Assembly (NCBI GenBank): GCA_013368315.1
Contig: JAACJM010000011.1
Location: 682,001-746,000, forward strand
DNA length: 64,000 bases
Reading direction: 5' to 3'
Source: Tetrapyrgos nigripes
Lineage: Eukaryota; Basidiomycota; Agaricomycetes; Agaricales; Campanellaceae
The notes under the pieces are model-generated. The model saw only the letters and a list, made by a program, of their open reading frames with translations. It did not search any database and was not told the origin of the DNA. Shown in pieces: positions 23,288-35,514 of this stretch. The translations under genes and the position numbers were made by a program. Within the stretch, counting starts at the first letter, position 1, and each line of letters begins with the position of its first letter.

Positions 23288-24002
23288 TGCATTCCTTACC
23301 TTCCCTTCCCTTGTCAATAGTATTTTGTATGATCTTTCACTTAGTACTAATACTATGAAAAATATATCTGTTTTTTGTGCTGTCTTCAACTTCTAGTATC
23401 AAGTATTTTTACAATGCTACAGACGATTACAGCTTCGCAAGGAAACGAGTTTATTCTGGACACATGAAATCGTCCCTTCACCGCCAACACGTCGTACCCT
23501 ACCCCCTCTCGATGATGACGATTACAGCTTTGCAAGGAAATGGGTTTTAGGGGGACACATGACATCATACTCCAGAACGAGCTTCTTCACCACCAACGCG
23601 TCGTACCACCCGCTCTCTATGACTTCTCCTTGGGCTACTCCGGTTTCTCTCCTCTTCAGCAGATTGGTGTCGAATGTACAACGGTTACGGCTGCCGTTAT
23701 GGATAATAAGGCCTCTAAAGATGTACGCATTAACGCTCTAATTGGGCAGTATAAGTAAATAGAGACATACCTTGGGAGTTTGTCGTCCATGGCAGGGAAG
23801 AGGATTGGCTGGTGTGGGACAGGACCAAGGACTGAACGACAGGGAGGGGTGTTAGGTAAGGTAACTGAGATTTGAAATCAGATTTATTGTTATCCTAAAG
23901 GAGAGTGTGACACAGAAAACCGGAAAATGCTGCTACCCGGCAAGATAATACTGCTACCCGACAAGAAAATATATCCCTGCCACCCCAATATGGTAAGTCC
24001 TC
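23288..24002. other. 3' flank of the accessory gene with a 95-base-spaced duplication
   Basis: No gene. Two diverged units start GACGATTACAGCTT at 23422 and 23517 and share GCAAGGAAA, GGACACATGA and GTCGTACC blocks; the differences include CG/TG pairs. Confidence 0.55.
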
Positions 24003-24136
24003 GTCCTGCCGACGTCTGCCGGGCCTGAACCAAGCCTGGTGCTTGTGCACCCCACCCGTATAGCTATACCCACCCAAATTTCCAGGTGGCCAAACCCCGC
24101 AGATATTGTAATACGGGTCCTGGGGCTTCGCCATCT
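24003..24136 (+). repeat. Right inverted (subterminal) repeat of the putative KDZ composite element
   Basis: Counterpart of 2838-2970 in opposite orientation; see there for the shared blocks. CCCGTA/TACGGG hexamers also cluster just outside it (24195, 24219). Confidence 0.6.
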
Positions 24137-24244
24137 GTATAGCTATATTCATACTGTTACGCCTCATACCAATTAGGTCAAATGGCCTATACAGTACGGG
24201 CCCATACTATCATACGCTACCCGTACAAACCGTACGATTACGGT

Positions 24245-25137
24245 ATGGCACGCAGCCCTACCCCTGGTCCTGCTCCTGAAAAGGAGTCACCACAGAAAGG
24301 CAGAAAAAGGAAGTTTGAAATGGTTGCCCTGACCACTCCTGATGATGAACGACCGCCTTGGGTAAACAAAATGGAGAACTACCTTTGTCCTGGGGTGTCT
24401 GGTCCAGCATGGACAGAGGCTATCGACAACCTGATCGTCATGAAATCACTGTTTGGGTATGATCGAGGAAGCAAGACTCTCTCTACGGTAAATCGGCCAG
24501 AAGCTGTCCAAGCATGGGTAAAGAGTGGCTGAGAACCTCTTCTTCTAGCTCTCATTGCATTCAACCCTATGGAGAAGGACTATCTGCAGCTTTTACAAAA
24601 GTTTGCAAACTCTATAGTGACTTGGTGGAATGCACTGCAACTGGACTGGAGGAGAATTGAGACCAATCCCAATGACATTGAGTCTTATAGCTGGGTAAAA
24701 GAGGTGAAGGGTTCATGGGATGGGCTGAGGTGCCATGGAGTCAATGGGTTTCAGTCTCTATTGGCCCTGTTGAAGTGGTGGATAATCCTGGATCAGAAGA
24801 TTCTTGTGGAGAACGAGAAGAAGAAGATTGAGGTTGATTCGTCCAAGTCAGCCGACTTGCAGACTGGACCCTTGTCGACATCATCTGGGTCATGCGGTCC
24901 ATCACCCAGGGGATGTATAGCAGCCAAGGACCCCCTTCCAAGAAAACCAAGAAGGTGTCTGATACTGCTAAGCCCCAGTCATCTGCTCAACTGATAGCCT
25001 TGTCCTCATCCACTGGTGCTAAGCCCTGTTCAACTGCCACTAAACCCCAGTCATTTGCTCAACCAACAGCCTCTTCTCTGTCCACTGGTGCCAAGCCCTC
25101 TCCAAGCAAATACAATACCCGCTCCAACCCTTCTTGA
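24245..25137 (+). pseudogene. Relative of the accessory C-terminal domain, broken by TGA
   Basis: Begins MARSPTPGPAPEKE. Residues 35-95 (PPWVNKMENYLCPGVSGPAW, later STVNRPEAVQAWVKSG) match a common Agaricomycete domain. TGA at 24530-24532 then interrupts the frame, which continues EPLLLALIAFNPMEKDYLQ and GSWDGLRCHGVNGFQSLL, the same domain layout as the ends of the genes at 1-1591 and 20262-23287. CGA (Arg) is the likely original codon. A last part rich in AKPQSSAQ repeats lies in another frame (24892-25137), so there is also an intron or a shift near 24880. Confidence 0.5.
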
Positions 25138-25249
25138 TTGTATTATCATATGTCACTGCATGCTCGATCTTTTTGCTGATATTTACACTTTTTATCTAGA
25201 AATGTGGATTCTTATTTACAAAAGCTCTCCCTTTATTTTCAAATCATGT

Positions 25250-25528
25250 CACTGGGTGCAAACACTTGTAATTCCTTGGATATACAGAGGAATTACACAA
25301 GACTTACACTGGTACACTCAATATGTAAGTTCACTTGACTTACTAAAGTATTACCAAGGACCACTGTGAGACTTCATGCCTTACAATAGTCATATATAAT
25401 TGTTCTATTTTTCTTGGTCTCTGGTAATACTTCAGTAAGTCAAGTGGACTTACATATTGAGTGTACCAGTGTAAGTCTTATGTAATTCCTCTGTATATCC
25501 AAGGAATTACAAGTGTTTGCACCCAGTG
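25250..25528. mobile_element. Foldback (MITE-like) element with about 110-base arms
   Basis: CACTGGGTGCAAACACTTGT opens the left arm, and its reverse complement closes the right arm at 25528. The arms match almost base for base to about 25361 and from about 25413, leaving a loop of about 50 bases. TTATTTACA/TGTAAATA flanks may extend the arms. No coding capacity. Confidence 0.85.
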
Positions 25529-25571
25529 TGTCCTGTAAATAGGAATTAAACGATGTGTGTTGCCTACCCCC

Positions 25572-25616
25572 AGCTTTTGTAAATGCTGACAAAGGGAGTC
25601 AGCATTTACAAAAGCT
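25572..25616. repeat. Perfect 19-bp hairpin with 7-base loop
   Basis: AGCTTTTGTAAATGCTGAC, loop AAAGGGA, then GTCAGCATTTACAAAAGCT. The ATTTACAAAAGC word recurs at 25214 and 25765, so these may be ends of small nested elements. Confidence 0.85.
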
Positions 25617-26250
25617 GACCAGTTTCGAAAATCGTGGGTCACATTCTGCCGAGAAGCCAGTTGGTGCCATGGTGCCGGTAAGCGAGAATTAAGTGATGCT
25701 TGGCTGTCTATGCAAAACCGGTGGGCCTCGGTGAGGATGGGGACCTGCCCGTTTTATCCAGACCATTTACAAAAGCCTACCGGATAAGGTATTGGGGTAT
25801 TATACAAAAGACCTACAGCATCTGGTGAGCTATTGTCCTTATATTTCATTCAATATATGTGAAGCTGTTCATTATCTGCACTCCCAACTATTTCTGTTTC
25901 TTTTTCGGTTGTTCTTCCTTGTCCTCGTCGTCTGCATCTGTGTTACTTTTTGCTGTGTTTTCTGATTACGCCATTTACCAGCACCATGCACAAAAGCTGA
26001 CTTTAAAGGAGGATCAGGTCACAAATATCAGTATATGCATATGTACAGTAAGGTATGTAGTAGATCAACACTAAGTATATGATTTGAGGCATTGCTTGTA
26101 CTGTAACTATATAGAAAAATAAGCAGCAGACGGCAAACTAGTAAGGTAAAATAAGCAGATGGCAAAGTCCCATGGGGCTACAGTCAATCAGCAAGGTATA
26201 ACGAGGTGAACACATGTTCCAAGAAAGATATTGTCAATGGACAAGTTGAT
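25617..26250. other. Intergenic stretch
   Basis: No gene seen. Contains further ACAAAAG(C/A) words and AT-rich sequence. Confidence 0.4.
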
Positions 26251-28161
26251 TCATACCACTACTCCTTCTTCCTCCTTCAGCAGCAATTCATGGTATCTAT
26301 GAGCAATAGCACAAGGCTTTTTCAGCACCCCGTCCCTTGCTTTGAACAGCTTGTCAAATTGTTGGCCATACTTTGCACGGGCTTCACATTCCAATTTTGC
26401 ATAATTCCGTTTTCGCTCCTGCCGCTGAGCGTTCTTGATAGCCTGGATACCTAAGGGTTGACCATTCCTTGAATATTTTTTCCAGAACTGGATTTCCCCA
26501 AGCTTGAAATATTCCTCAGTGATCCACTGTGAAGCAAGAACATTAGGACAAGCCACATAAATTTCAATTACAGAAGCCTTACTTTGTGGTCGTTGTGAGA
26601 TGACTTTTTGCCCTCCCAAACCCTGGTTCCTGTGTGTTGATTACTGAGCACCTCAGGCCCTAGTCTCAGAGGAATTGGCTGAGTCTTTATGGTAAGGAGT
26701 TTTCAACATTTATTAGGATTCCATTCAGGGACTCCGTTGTCCCACACTTGTGTGAGCAGCTTTACGTTCTCAGCAAAGGACTGGTAACAGGGTATGGCTT
26801 CAGCTAGATCTGCAGTAGTGTAACACAGAACTCCATCTGCAAGCTTGGTGGTCCACACTTCACCTGGCGGAGAGGCAGTTGAGGAATGCAGTGTGGCACT
26901 GACAGTGGGGTCTGATGACGATGACAAAGCACAGTCTGCAGCACTTGCAATGGGCAGGTTGGGAACAGCATGCGCATCACAAAACAGAGATGGGTCAACG
27001 AGAGAATCCGTCGATACAGAATGTGATGAGAGTGGTAAGGTGAAACTGGCTGTGGAAGCTTGAGAACCACGTGACGAGATTGAAACAGTTGTATGAGTCA
27101 AGTCTGGATGGTGTGAAGGGATAGCACTTGTGGAGAGAGGTCCACTGCCCTGAAAGGAATGAGCAGAAACTGAGGTAGTACTTGATGAACTGATGATAGT
27201 GCTATGGCCTGCAAAGACGAAATGAAAAGGCAGGAATATCACACTGAAGAGGTTCTGACAAACCTAGATCAGATTCCTCATGCCAGTCAGTACTGTCATG
27301 GAGAGATTCAACAGATCTGAGGGAGGCCCAAGAGGGTGCAATCGAAAGAGATCCAGGAGATGCTGAAAGCAAAAGGGAATTGAGGGATCTAGAAGAACTC
27401 CTAGAGGCTGCGACTGTCACCAGAGTCGCCAGCTCTGCTAAGTCCTCTTGAGTTGCCATTTTGGCACGCGTTGTAGCCAGCTCAGACTGCAGCTCATTTA
27501 GCTTATGCAGAGAGGGAAAGAAGGGGAGGCAGGAGAGCGTCAATGACTTGATTAGGACATGCAAGAAGGTTTTCACCTGCTCTGGAACACGCCCAGCATG
27601 TGTTCCTGGGAGCTTGTATGGATGTGCAAGAATGTACTCCTTTGACTGAAGGAAACTCGCTCAGCTCATGATCAGATACTGCAGGAATACAAGAAACCTC
27701 ACCAGTTCTAAAGATCTTAGTTGTACATCCACAGGGCGAGGATCATGGGTCTCAACACATTGTTTCTTGAATCCATTCTTGGGTTGATCACTCTGCAGAG
27801 GTTCCTCTTGCACAATGCGTTTTGCTCTCCTGAGAGCGGAGGTCTTCTCTTTCTGCTTCTTGCCTGGATGTGTGTGATAGAGAGATGGTCAGGACGACAG
27901 ACACTATTCTGTTCCGGAACTTCCATGAAGCTCACCTTGACCACTCTCTTCCTCACGAGGCCCTCGATGAGAATTAGTTTTTCGACGTACTTGGCTGGGT
28001 GGGTGATGGGTCAGAACAGCTTGCAGGGAAGAAGAAAGAGAGAAACGAAACACGCACTCTGGCCAAGCCTCTCGGTTTTGAGAAAATATGATAAGCCGTT
28101 CAGCGAGTTCTGTGTGGTTGCCTGCTGAGCTCAGGCGGAAGAGTTTGCATACTTGAGCCAT
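26251..28161 (-). CDS. SAP-domain protein of an Agaricomycete-specific family
   Basis: Start MAQVCKLFRLSSAGNHTELA at 28161. Its first 35 residues fit a SAP helix-extension-helix (KLFRLSSAGNHTELAERL), a DNA-binding motif of chromatin proteins. Several exons follow: a basic link (VRRKTNSHRGPREEE), a helical part (LHKLNELQSELATTRAKM), a Ser-rich linker at 26703-27242 that ends in VWDNGVPEWNP, and a C-terminal exon at 26251-26619 (FWKKYSRNGQPLGIQAI, ARAKYGQQFDKLF). The SAP start and the FW..YS.NG..LG end occur together in a common family of unknown function. Exact exon borders are uncertain, and the 27577-27900 part is hard to join, so it may be degraded. Confidence 0.5.
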
Positions 28162-28338
28162 AAGCTAATTCGTTGTGCCACCCTTTTCCTGACTGTTGAA
28201 GGACGCGAAAGAGGAAAGGGAGAAAGGACTGAGTGAAGGGTGCACTAGAGGGACTGAGTATACATACAGGTCATAGTAATCAACTTTGAATGTCCAAGTT
28301 CCATCGTTGTTTTCATAGCCCTCCATTGGTAGAGGAAA

Positions 28339-29100
28339 TCAACCCTGTTCCTCAGCTTCGGGAGGGTTCATCATACATTGAAAACCAGCTGAAGAACTGG
28401 GAGCGGCAGGCCGTAAGCTATTCGAAACAGCGACGTCCAGGACTTGTTGTTGGTTCACATCCGCAATCCCATGCAGTGAGCGGAGTGATGGATTCATGGT
28501 CATGGCGGTCATGGCGGATGGGTATGCAGAAGCGGCTGCGTCAGGACCCACGTAGTCAACCTCCATATTGTCCAACCCATTACTCACAGTCCAATCTTGC
28601 ATGGACAAGGCCACGGAGGGAGAAGTGAATGTCAAGGGCGGGCCAACGGAGTGGCTGGGGCACCCAGGGTTGGTTTGGCTAGGTAGGTCGGGAAGAGAAG
28701 GGGCAGGTGGGACGATCACATTCATCTCATAGACACCTTGACTGGGAAGTGATTGCTCTCGTCGTTGAGCCCTATCTCTTCCTCTTCGCTCCTGTTTTTC
28801 CCACTTCAGCCGGTTGGATTTGAAACACGGAGACAGCAGGTAGTTGTAAGTGTGTGAATAGTTAAACTTGAGGTTGGCCCAAACACAGCCAACAAGGAGG
28901 ACAGCGGCAATTAGACAGCCGATGATTGCGCCTGGACTACTGACATCGCGATGAATATCTGGAAGCGGAAGATCAGGGAAAGGATTGAAATCCGGGGAGG
29001 ACACAGTGGGGTTGGACAACGTGACCGCGTTGTTGGCACTTGTTGTTGTTGGTGTGAATGATAGAGTTGGTGTTGTGGCTAACGGACCGTCGAGTTCTCA
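28339..29100 (-). CDS. Single-pass membrane protein, possibly truncated at its start
   Basis: The frame reads a Ser/Thr/Pro-rich outer part (LATTPTLSFTPTTTSANN), one membrane helix (AIIGCLIAAVLLVGCVWANL) and a 150-residue cytoplasmic tail, stop at 28339. Upstream the same frame meets TGA at 29100-29098 but stays Ser-rich before it, so the gene either has an intron there or a nonsense change. The layout resembles fungal wall-stress-sensor-like proteins, but no cysteine domain is seen. No ATG was found for the start. Confidence 0.4.
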
Positions 29101-30472
29101 ATAGAATACTGAAGAAGATGATGGGAATGGGAACAGAGAGGCCTGATGATGGCCTAGGCTTGTCACTTGAGCTTGACGATGAGAAGATGTGATCTCTGAG
29201 GCACTGGTGGTACTGTGGTTGAGGAAGAAAGGGTCGGGTCAGTCTCCAGCCTCAAACTGAAACGATCTCAGTGCGGGCCAAGTCAAGAAAGAGGCAAAAG
29301 ATGAATTTGCATTATTCGGCGAGGGCAAAAGATACATAGCATAGGAGAAGGAAGGCAACAATAAATAAAGGTGAAACAGGTGGACGGCGGACGAGCGTCG
29401 AGAGGAAACTGGGCAGCGACCGGGGACGGTGGTGGGGACAAGAGCGGTGGACTATTTGGCGCTGTGTACGTCACAGACACTGCAAGGTCTCGACAGTCAG
29501 CTGCTGCGCCTGCCGCGTCTTCCCCCCGTCTTTTCGGCAATCACCGAGCGTGACACCAGCGTCTTTTTCTCGAGAGAAGCATACGCTCATGAGTAGTAAT
29601 GTGACAGCACCCAAACCACTGTCACAAGTTGGATCCTCCAGCCTTAGCCGCCAGGGGGAGCAAATTTGGGCCTGGTTGGGGTTTTAATTCATTTGTTGGG
29701 TGATGCGGTCAATAGTGAGTACTAATGGTCATTACTTGCAACTTTCTTCCTTGTTCCTGCGCGATAAATAATAATATCCTTTCATGTTTACGTACCACCT
29801 ATGTGATACCTAGACGTCACAGTGATCACAGCAGCCATTATCATCTCGAAGCCGCATTCTCATTCACAGTTCTAGACCAATCCAGCTGTCTCGCTGGCAA
29901 TGAGTTTAATCATTTTTGAGAGTGCTATTCCATTGAGTGAGTTTTTGTTCGCCTCTCTTCCCTTTTTGTGGGCTAACAATTTCTTCCCATCCCAGCCAAA
30001 AAATGCGGGCGCATTTTCCTCGAAGCTGTCCCCGTGCATCTAGACCTAGAGGATACGGGATGACATTCTTTTAGTGAGTACTTTCTTTAATCCAACTCTG
30101 CATCACTCAACTCCATCTATCTACATAGCTCCCGGATGTTCTATCCATCCACGTCTGATACCTCTCCCGATCTGACATCCTGGCTTCCCTCCATGTCTGC
30201 GTCGCAGCCGAAACTTCCATGTGCGAATGGTCTCCTATCGAGAACCTTATCCAACAGTGTTATGAAGCATGTGACGATTTCACCCGAGTTGCGTTAATTG
30301 CCGAGTCGCACGGGGAGTCAGAGGTAGAGTAGCATCGGTGGTGAGACGGGTATTGGTACTGTAGGTAGTGGGAGTAGTGGGCCTGGGGCTAGTCAAGAAA
30401 ACTCAAACGCAGACGGAAACGCAGTTGAAGCTTCAGAAGGCGTAAGTACTGGCATTAACGTTACTGGAACAT
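29101..30472. other. Intergenic stretch with a possible gene remnant
   Basis: At 30170-30440 one plus-strand frame reads CEWSPIENLIQQCYEACDDF and an overlapping frame reads a Gly/Ser-rich tail (GTVGSGSSGPGASQENSNAD) up to a GTAAGT. This looks like the end of a small secreted or wall protein with a frameshift, but no start was found. The rest shows nothing. Confidence 0.3.
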
Positions 30473-31500
30473 GAGAAAGATGGCTTTGGGTGTTCAATAG
30501 GGATTTTGAGGAAGGTTCATAGGATTTCAGGTGGTCCAGGAGTGTCAGTGTCAGGAAGGGGAGCAGGAGGGCAGGATGTTTACTATTGTAGAAAGTTGGT
30601 TATGGACCTGTTCATTTCTTGCTTGTTATGTCACTTGTATGTCTTTCTATGCTTTCTTTGATCTGCAGAGTATCTGTACAATAATACGTTGTGTGAATGA
30701 TTTACCGCAATTTCAAGGAGCACATACTAAGCTCTGATGCTTTGAGATAAGTACATGAATTGATACATTTTGTTCTCATTTTTTGCATTTGGATTGAAAA
30801 TTGTCTTCAAAGCTTGCTTTGAATCATGTTTTAAAGACCTCTTTACAGAGGTCTAATCATCGTCGTAAGTTCTACTTACTCTTTCTCATCTTACTAAATT
30901 CAACGGGCTGCGTGTAGGACCTCAAATTGTCCGCATCATCATGCCTCTGTGGCCATCGTTATGCATCCGTGGCTCAGGCGTTCAGCCTGTCATTCTCTCG
31001 TGTCCCCTGCGTACTAACAATTAATTTCTTTACTCGTTTCTCATTTCGTGATACCTTCACGATGATCGCTCGTATTTCCTTTCCCTTCCTTAATCACGAG
31101 TCTCTCGGGTACGTTCATTTGCATACTTTCATTCTTTTCGTTACTCACTAAGTATCTTTAGTATTACTTAGCCCATTTCTGAGTTACCCTCCCTCCAATC
31201 CCTATATTTTACTGTTACTCTGGTGTATACTTGTAGCCCTTGCCGAGTCTAATACATCGAAATACACTCATCTCGCCAGGGGAGCTGCTGTTTCAGGTCT
31301 CCCCGCGATCCTCCTAATCTAGCGTTGGCGGGAAAGGACAGCTTAAATCAAGCTTAAATCCTGGACTCGCGTGTCACAGATCCGATAAGTACTCCAGTCT
31401 TGGCCAACTACATCCGAGCAACGCTGGCATTTTCTCTGGCAGACCTCATGTTTGCATCCTTTTTGCCCATGTTGGGGCTATGAGGATGGCTATAATCAAT
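30473..31500 (+). repeat. Dispersed 1-kb repeat, copy A
   Basis: Collinear with 46349-47853 apart from a 465-base insertion in the latter. Non-coding, with AGCTTGCTTTGAATCATG and TTTCAGGTCTCC among the shared words. Most differences are CG here versus TG or CA in copy B. No terminal inverted repeats seen; the type is unknown. Confidence 0.85.
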
Positions 31501-32824
31501 GAAGGAGGCACTGGTACGTGGGGAGTTTAATATGGTTACCAAATTTGGAAGGGACACTTCTTCTCGCATCCGTGGGCCACTTTCGCCCAGCTCTGACAAC
31601 AAAATGATCTACGGCTAAGCTCTGTAGTATGTATAGTTCACAAGATAAGATATTCAGCTAGATAAATACAAAAAAATCGAGTGTCTCATATCGGTATGGC
31701 AGGAAATGATAGGAATGAGAGGCATGGTCAGCGCGTGGTACTAGGAGAGCTGACTCGGACGTCGTTTGATACACATGGCAGTAGTGTATAAGTAGGCCAA
31801 GTCGAGACAGGAGTAAGAACAACATACCCGAATCATGATGGCCACAGCAAGTGTCTGCTCGAAGTACCCGGAAATGTTGTCGGAAAAAATGCAATTGACA
31901 AATCAGACCTGATTAGCGCTGACAGGACCTGATGAGTCCGTCAGCAAAAACCCAAAGCATTGACAATTCGTCCTGCGCTCCATCTTTCTGCCTTTGCTTA
32001 CTTGGCTACTAACGGCACTATCATAGTAATGATATAAGACTTTAAAGTAGTAGTAATCGGAGTACGATTTCAGTTGTAAAGGTACATACAAATTGGTAAG
32101 ATGTAGTAAATACACTGCGGAGCGGCCTGCAAGTTTTGAAGGTTGGACTACTTGAGAGCAGTGCGGAACATTGAGGATTGAGGAATATACTTTAAAGGAG
32201 GGGGAGCGCTTGAGAAGATTCCAGACCAGAGAGATACTTGAGGTCTTGAGGGCAGAATATTTGAGGGGTACATTGATACCAAGACAGCCTTGCAGACGGT
32301 GCTAGACATTGAGACTTGGGGGAGACGCATGGTTGATGACGACGTGGCATGGAAAAGCGATGATGTATGGGCAATAGAATAAATAAGTTAGTGCGGTCTG
32401 TATGTGTATGTGTTGCGTTGCGTTGTTGTGAGTCGGATTATGGATGGAAGGAGAGTAGGCTGAGGAAAGGAAAAGAAAGGAAAGACTATATACAATTGCA
32501 TGAAGACGAAAAGGATAGAGAAGAGGCGAGAGATGGGAGACGAGAGAGAAACAAGAGATGGAGAGGCTATGGATACAAGTGGTTCTTTATGTAAAAAATC
32601 GTCAACGACGTTAAATCGGAGAAAGAGGCATCATTACTAGAGAGGTTGTTGTCACGTTAGACCAATAAGATATTTGAAAGCCAGCGAGAGATAGCGAGAG
32701 ATAGCAAGAGGCATCAAGCAAGAGAAAGTGTTAAGAAGGCGTGCGTGCGTCAAGAAGACCAATGAAAATGAATGAAGAAGACGAAAGAACCCAAAAGAAG
32801 AAAAAAAGCAACTTTTTGTGTTTT
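31501..32824. other. Intergenic stretch
   Basis: No convincing gene. Short minus-strand frames lack recognisable content. Purine-rich GAGAGATAGCAAGAG sequence near 32690-32720. Confidence 0.4.
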
Positions 32825-35514
32825 TTAATTTGACGCCCTCAAAAACATCTCCACCGGAATCGGCTTCCTCCTCAAACCCTCGCTTCCCGAACTCAAAACG
32901 GACGAACCCGAGCTGGAACAGCCACACGAGTTGGTGGACATGGTCGAAGTAGAACGACTGCTTCGGGATCGACGGAGGTGTTGTGTTGAAGGGGAACGAG
33001 ACGAGTGTGTGGAATACGTGGAGGAAGGCGTGGAAGGCATAGAATATGCAGAGGAAGGAGTCATAGGCATAGCTGGGGTAGATGGTACGGAAGGAGCAAA
33101 AGACAAAGGAGGAGGAACACCAAATGTAAATCTCGTCGTTGTAGCTTTGGGACTCTTCAGCGTAGCGAGGTCGATGAGATCAGGACCGTAGATTGCCATA
33201 AAGTGTGACGACAATGGTGATAGAGGCGTAGGGATATGGGTGTGGGTGGAAGAAACAGGCGAGAATGGCACAGGTGAAGAACTGGGTCCAACGACAACAA
33301 CGGTCCTCTTACTCTTTCCTTTGCCTTTAGTCTTCGTCTTCCCACTTCCACTACCCGACACCTTTCTTGAGGGAGAAGATGAAGTCAATCCAGAACTCTG
33401 CGTCTTCAACCATAGCTTCAATTTACTCGACGTTGAGGAACGAGTGCTGGTTCTCGACTTGGTGGACTTGGCAGCACCAGCACCGACAGTGGAGTATTCA
33501 GAATCCGCGGAATTGTTCCTCGACCTCGAAGGAGCAACCGAACCCAACGTCGATGTACTCCATTTGCTCCTCAAAATCCTCGTCTGGGGAGGTAAAACAA
33601 ACGTGGAAGGGTCGACGACGCACCGTGTCGAGGCGTCTGTGTCGGCAGAGAAGGTGGTATGGGTAGTAGACGTTGATGGAAGACGAGCCTGGGTATACGC
33701 ATCAACAGATGAAGGATGTGAGGGGGAAGCGAATGGGTTAGTGAACTGGGGAGCAGATGCAGGGTAAGATTCTTCAGTGACGTAGTCCTCATCACTGTCT
33801 CCACCTTCAGCGACGATCTCGGCATCGTTAAACCTCTCAAAGTCAACGCTCAGCAATGACGTAGGGAGGGAGAGTCGAAGATTGGGTGGTTGGTCTTGGA
33901 CGTCGTCAACGTCAGAAGAAGGCTCGGATTCTTCCACAATCCCATCAAGGGTATCCAAATCAAACTCGTAGCCCTCTAGCACTTCGAGTTCGGCGCTATC
34001 CTCGTCCTCGGCATCGGTTTCCTCACTAGCCTCAAAGACAAAAGGCGAAGCTACCATTGACGTCCGCATAGCAGAATCCTGCGAGTACACGCTGGGCGAG
34101 CTACCTTCCTCTCCGTTGACGGAAGAGAAGTCCTGGATGTAATAGTACAAGACGTGGCCGTCTTCACCGCTCTCTCCATTAACAGAAGCAGAGTCGGGTC
34201 CCTCTGAGTAAATCACCGAGTCTAAAAAGTCTCGAGGGATGCTCATACGAGGAGGTGGACGCGTTCATCGTCTGCTGCTTCCAGTAGAGGTGCTCGAGGC
34301 CGACACAGGAGTAGCCGGTGTAATAGGTGTGGCAGGTACGGAGGATGGTGTGACTGAGCTAACTGGCGAAGATGGAACGGGAGGAGGTGGTCTCGTGGGT
34401 ATAGGGTAGAGGTAGCTTCGTCTTTTGGGGAAATCAGGGTCCAGCTGAGCTGATGGATAACCGCCGGCCTTGGTAGGTGAAGGTGGGACATGGATGGAAG
34501 CGCACAGCGATTCGGGTCTCAGTGTGGGCGTTGGTGCGGTAAGAGTAGAGGATGCGGGAGCGGGAGCCGAAGCAGAAATGCGTTTAGGGAACGCAGGTGG
34601 AAGGACAGACCGAAGGGTAAGCAGACGACTAATGTCGCGTGAGTACCATTCGGAGTCTGATACCTCTTCCTCTTCATCGGATTCCGAATGAGAAGACCCA
34701 GTAGACGACGGCAAAGGCGATGCAGCAAACATCTTGGGAGCTCTGAAGAATTCGATGTCGGCTTCTAACTCTGCGTTTTCTGTAGGAAGGGAAGGCAAAG
34801 GACCCGACGGAGCAGGTGCACTCTGGGACCTCCCGTGTTTAACGATGACGAGGGGTTTGATACTCCGTAACCTCTTCAACCCGAAGCCAGTTGGTGCTGG
34901 AGCCAAACGAAACGCTGCGTCGCATTCGTCGTCTGAAGATGAAGGAGTCAGAGGAGTGCCTTGTGAGCTTGGCAAGGATATGGGTGATGATGAAGGCGAG
35001 CGTGGCGAGCGTGGTGAGGGCATAGGCGACCATGATGATGAAGAGGGAGTTGGGATAGGTGGATGAGGGAATTTGAAGGAGGCATCGGTGAAAGTAAGAC
35101 GGAAAGAGTCGGGAGAACCCGCGGGTGAGGATGATGCGGAGGATGTTGGTGACGTGGAAGGAGGACGCGGTGCGGGTCTTGGTGGTTCAGATAGAAGAGT
35201 GTCACAGTCAAATGCATCTTCAAGTGGAGTTTTGGCAATGCGTATGTCTGAAGGAGACACTGCGAATCTATAAACCGCTCAGTAAAAAGTAAAGACACAA
35301 GTAAAAAAAAGACGCACTGTTTTCGTTGTTTAGAGGAAGAACACGACGGACGAGGTTCCTCTTCTTCCTCGACTATGATTTGTAATGGCTCGGATTTCTT
35401 CGTAAAGATACCGTGTTTTCGAGAACGGATGTTGGCGGTTCGTTTGAGTGAGGAGACTGTCCAATGTCAGCCAACGCTAGATGGAAAAGCAGACAAGTAC
35501 TCACAAGTATTCAT
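32825..35514 (-). CDS. Large Ser/Pro-rich protein with an in-frame TGA (one gene or two)
   Basis: ATG at 35514 (MNT, then GTGAGT), exon 2 with VEEEEEPRPSCSSSKQRKQ, then exon 3 from about 35275 (FAVSPSDIRIAKTPLEDAF). The frame runs to TGA at 34267-34265. Eighteen bases later, in the same frame, ATG at 34246 opens 473 more codons (MSIPRDFLDSVIYSEG) to the stop at 32825. Both halves are alike: acidic patches, long Ser/Thr/Pro stretches, SRSP and SP motifs typical of phosphorylated disordered proteins. A single protein of about 880 residues interrupted by one CGA-to-TGA change, stop readthrough, or two tightly spaced genes are all possible. The gene has no transposon features and seems to be a host gene; function unknown. 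Confidence 0.5.

Noticed and set aside
33240..33767. 175-codon plus-strand open frame
   Set aside because: Antisense shadow of the Ser/Pro-rich gene on the minus strand.
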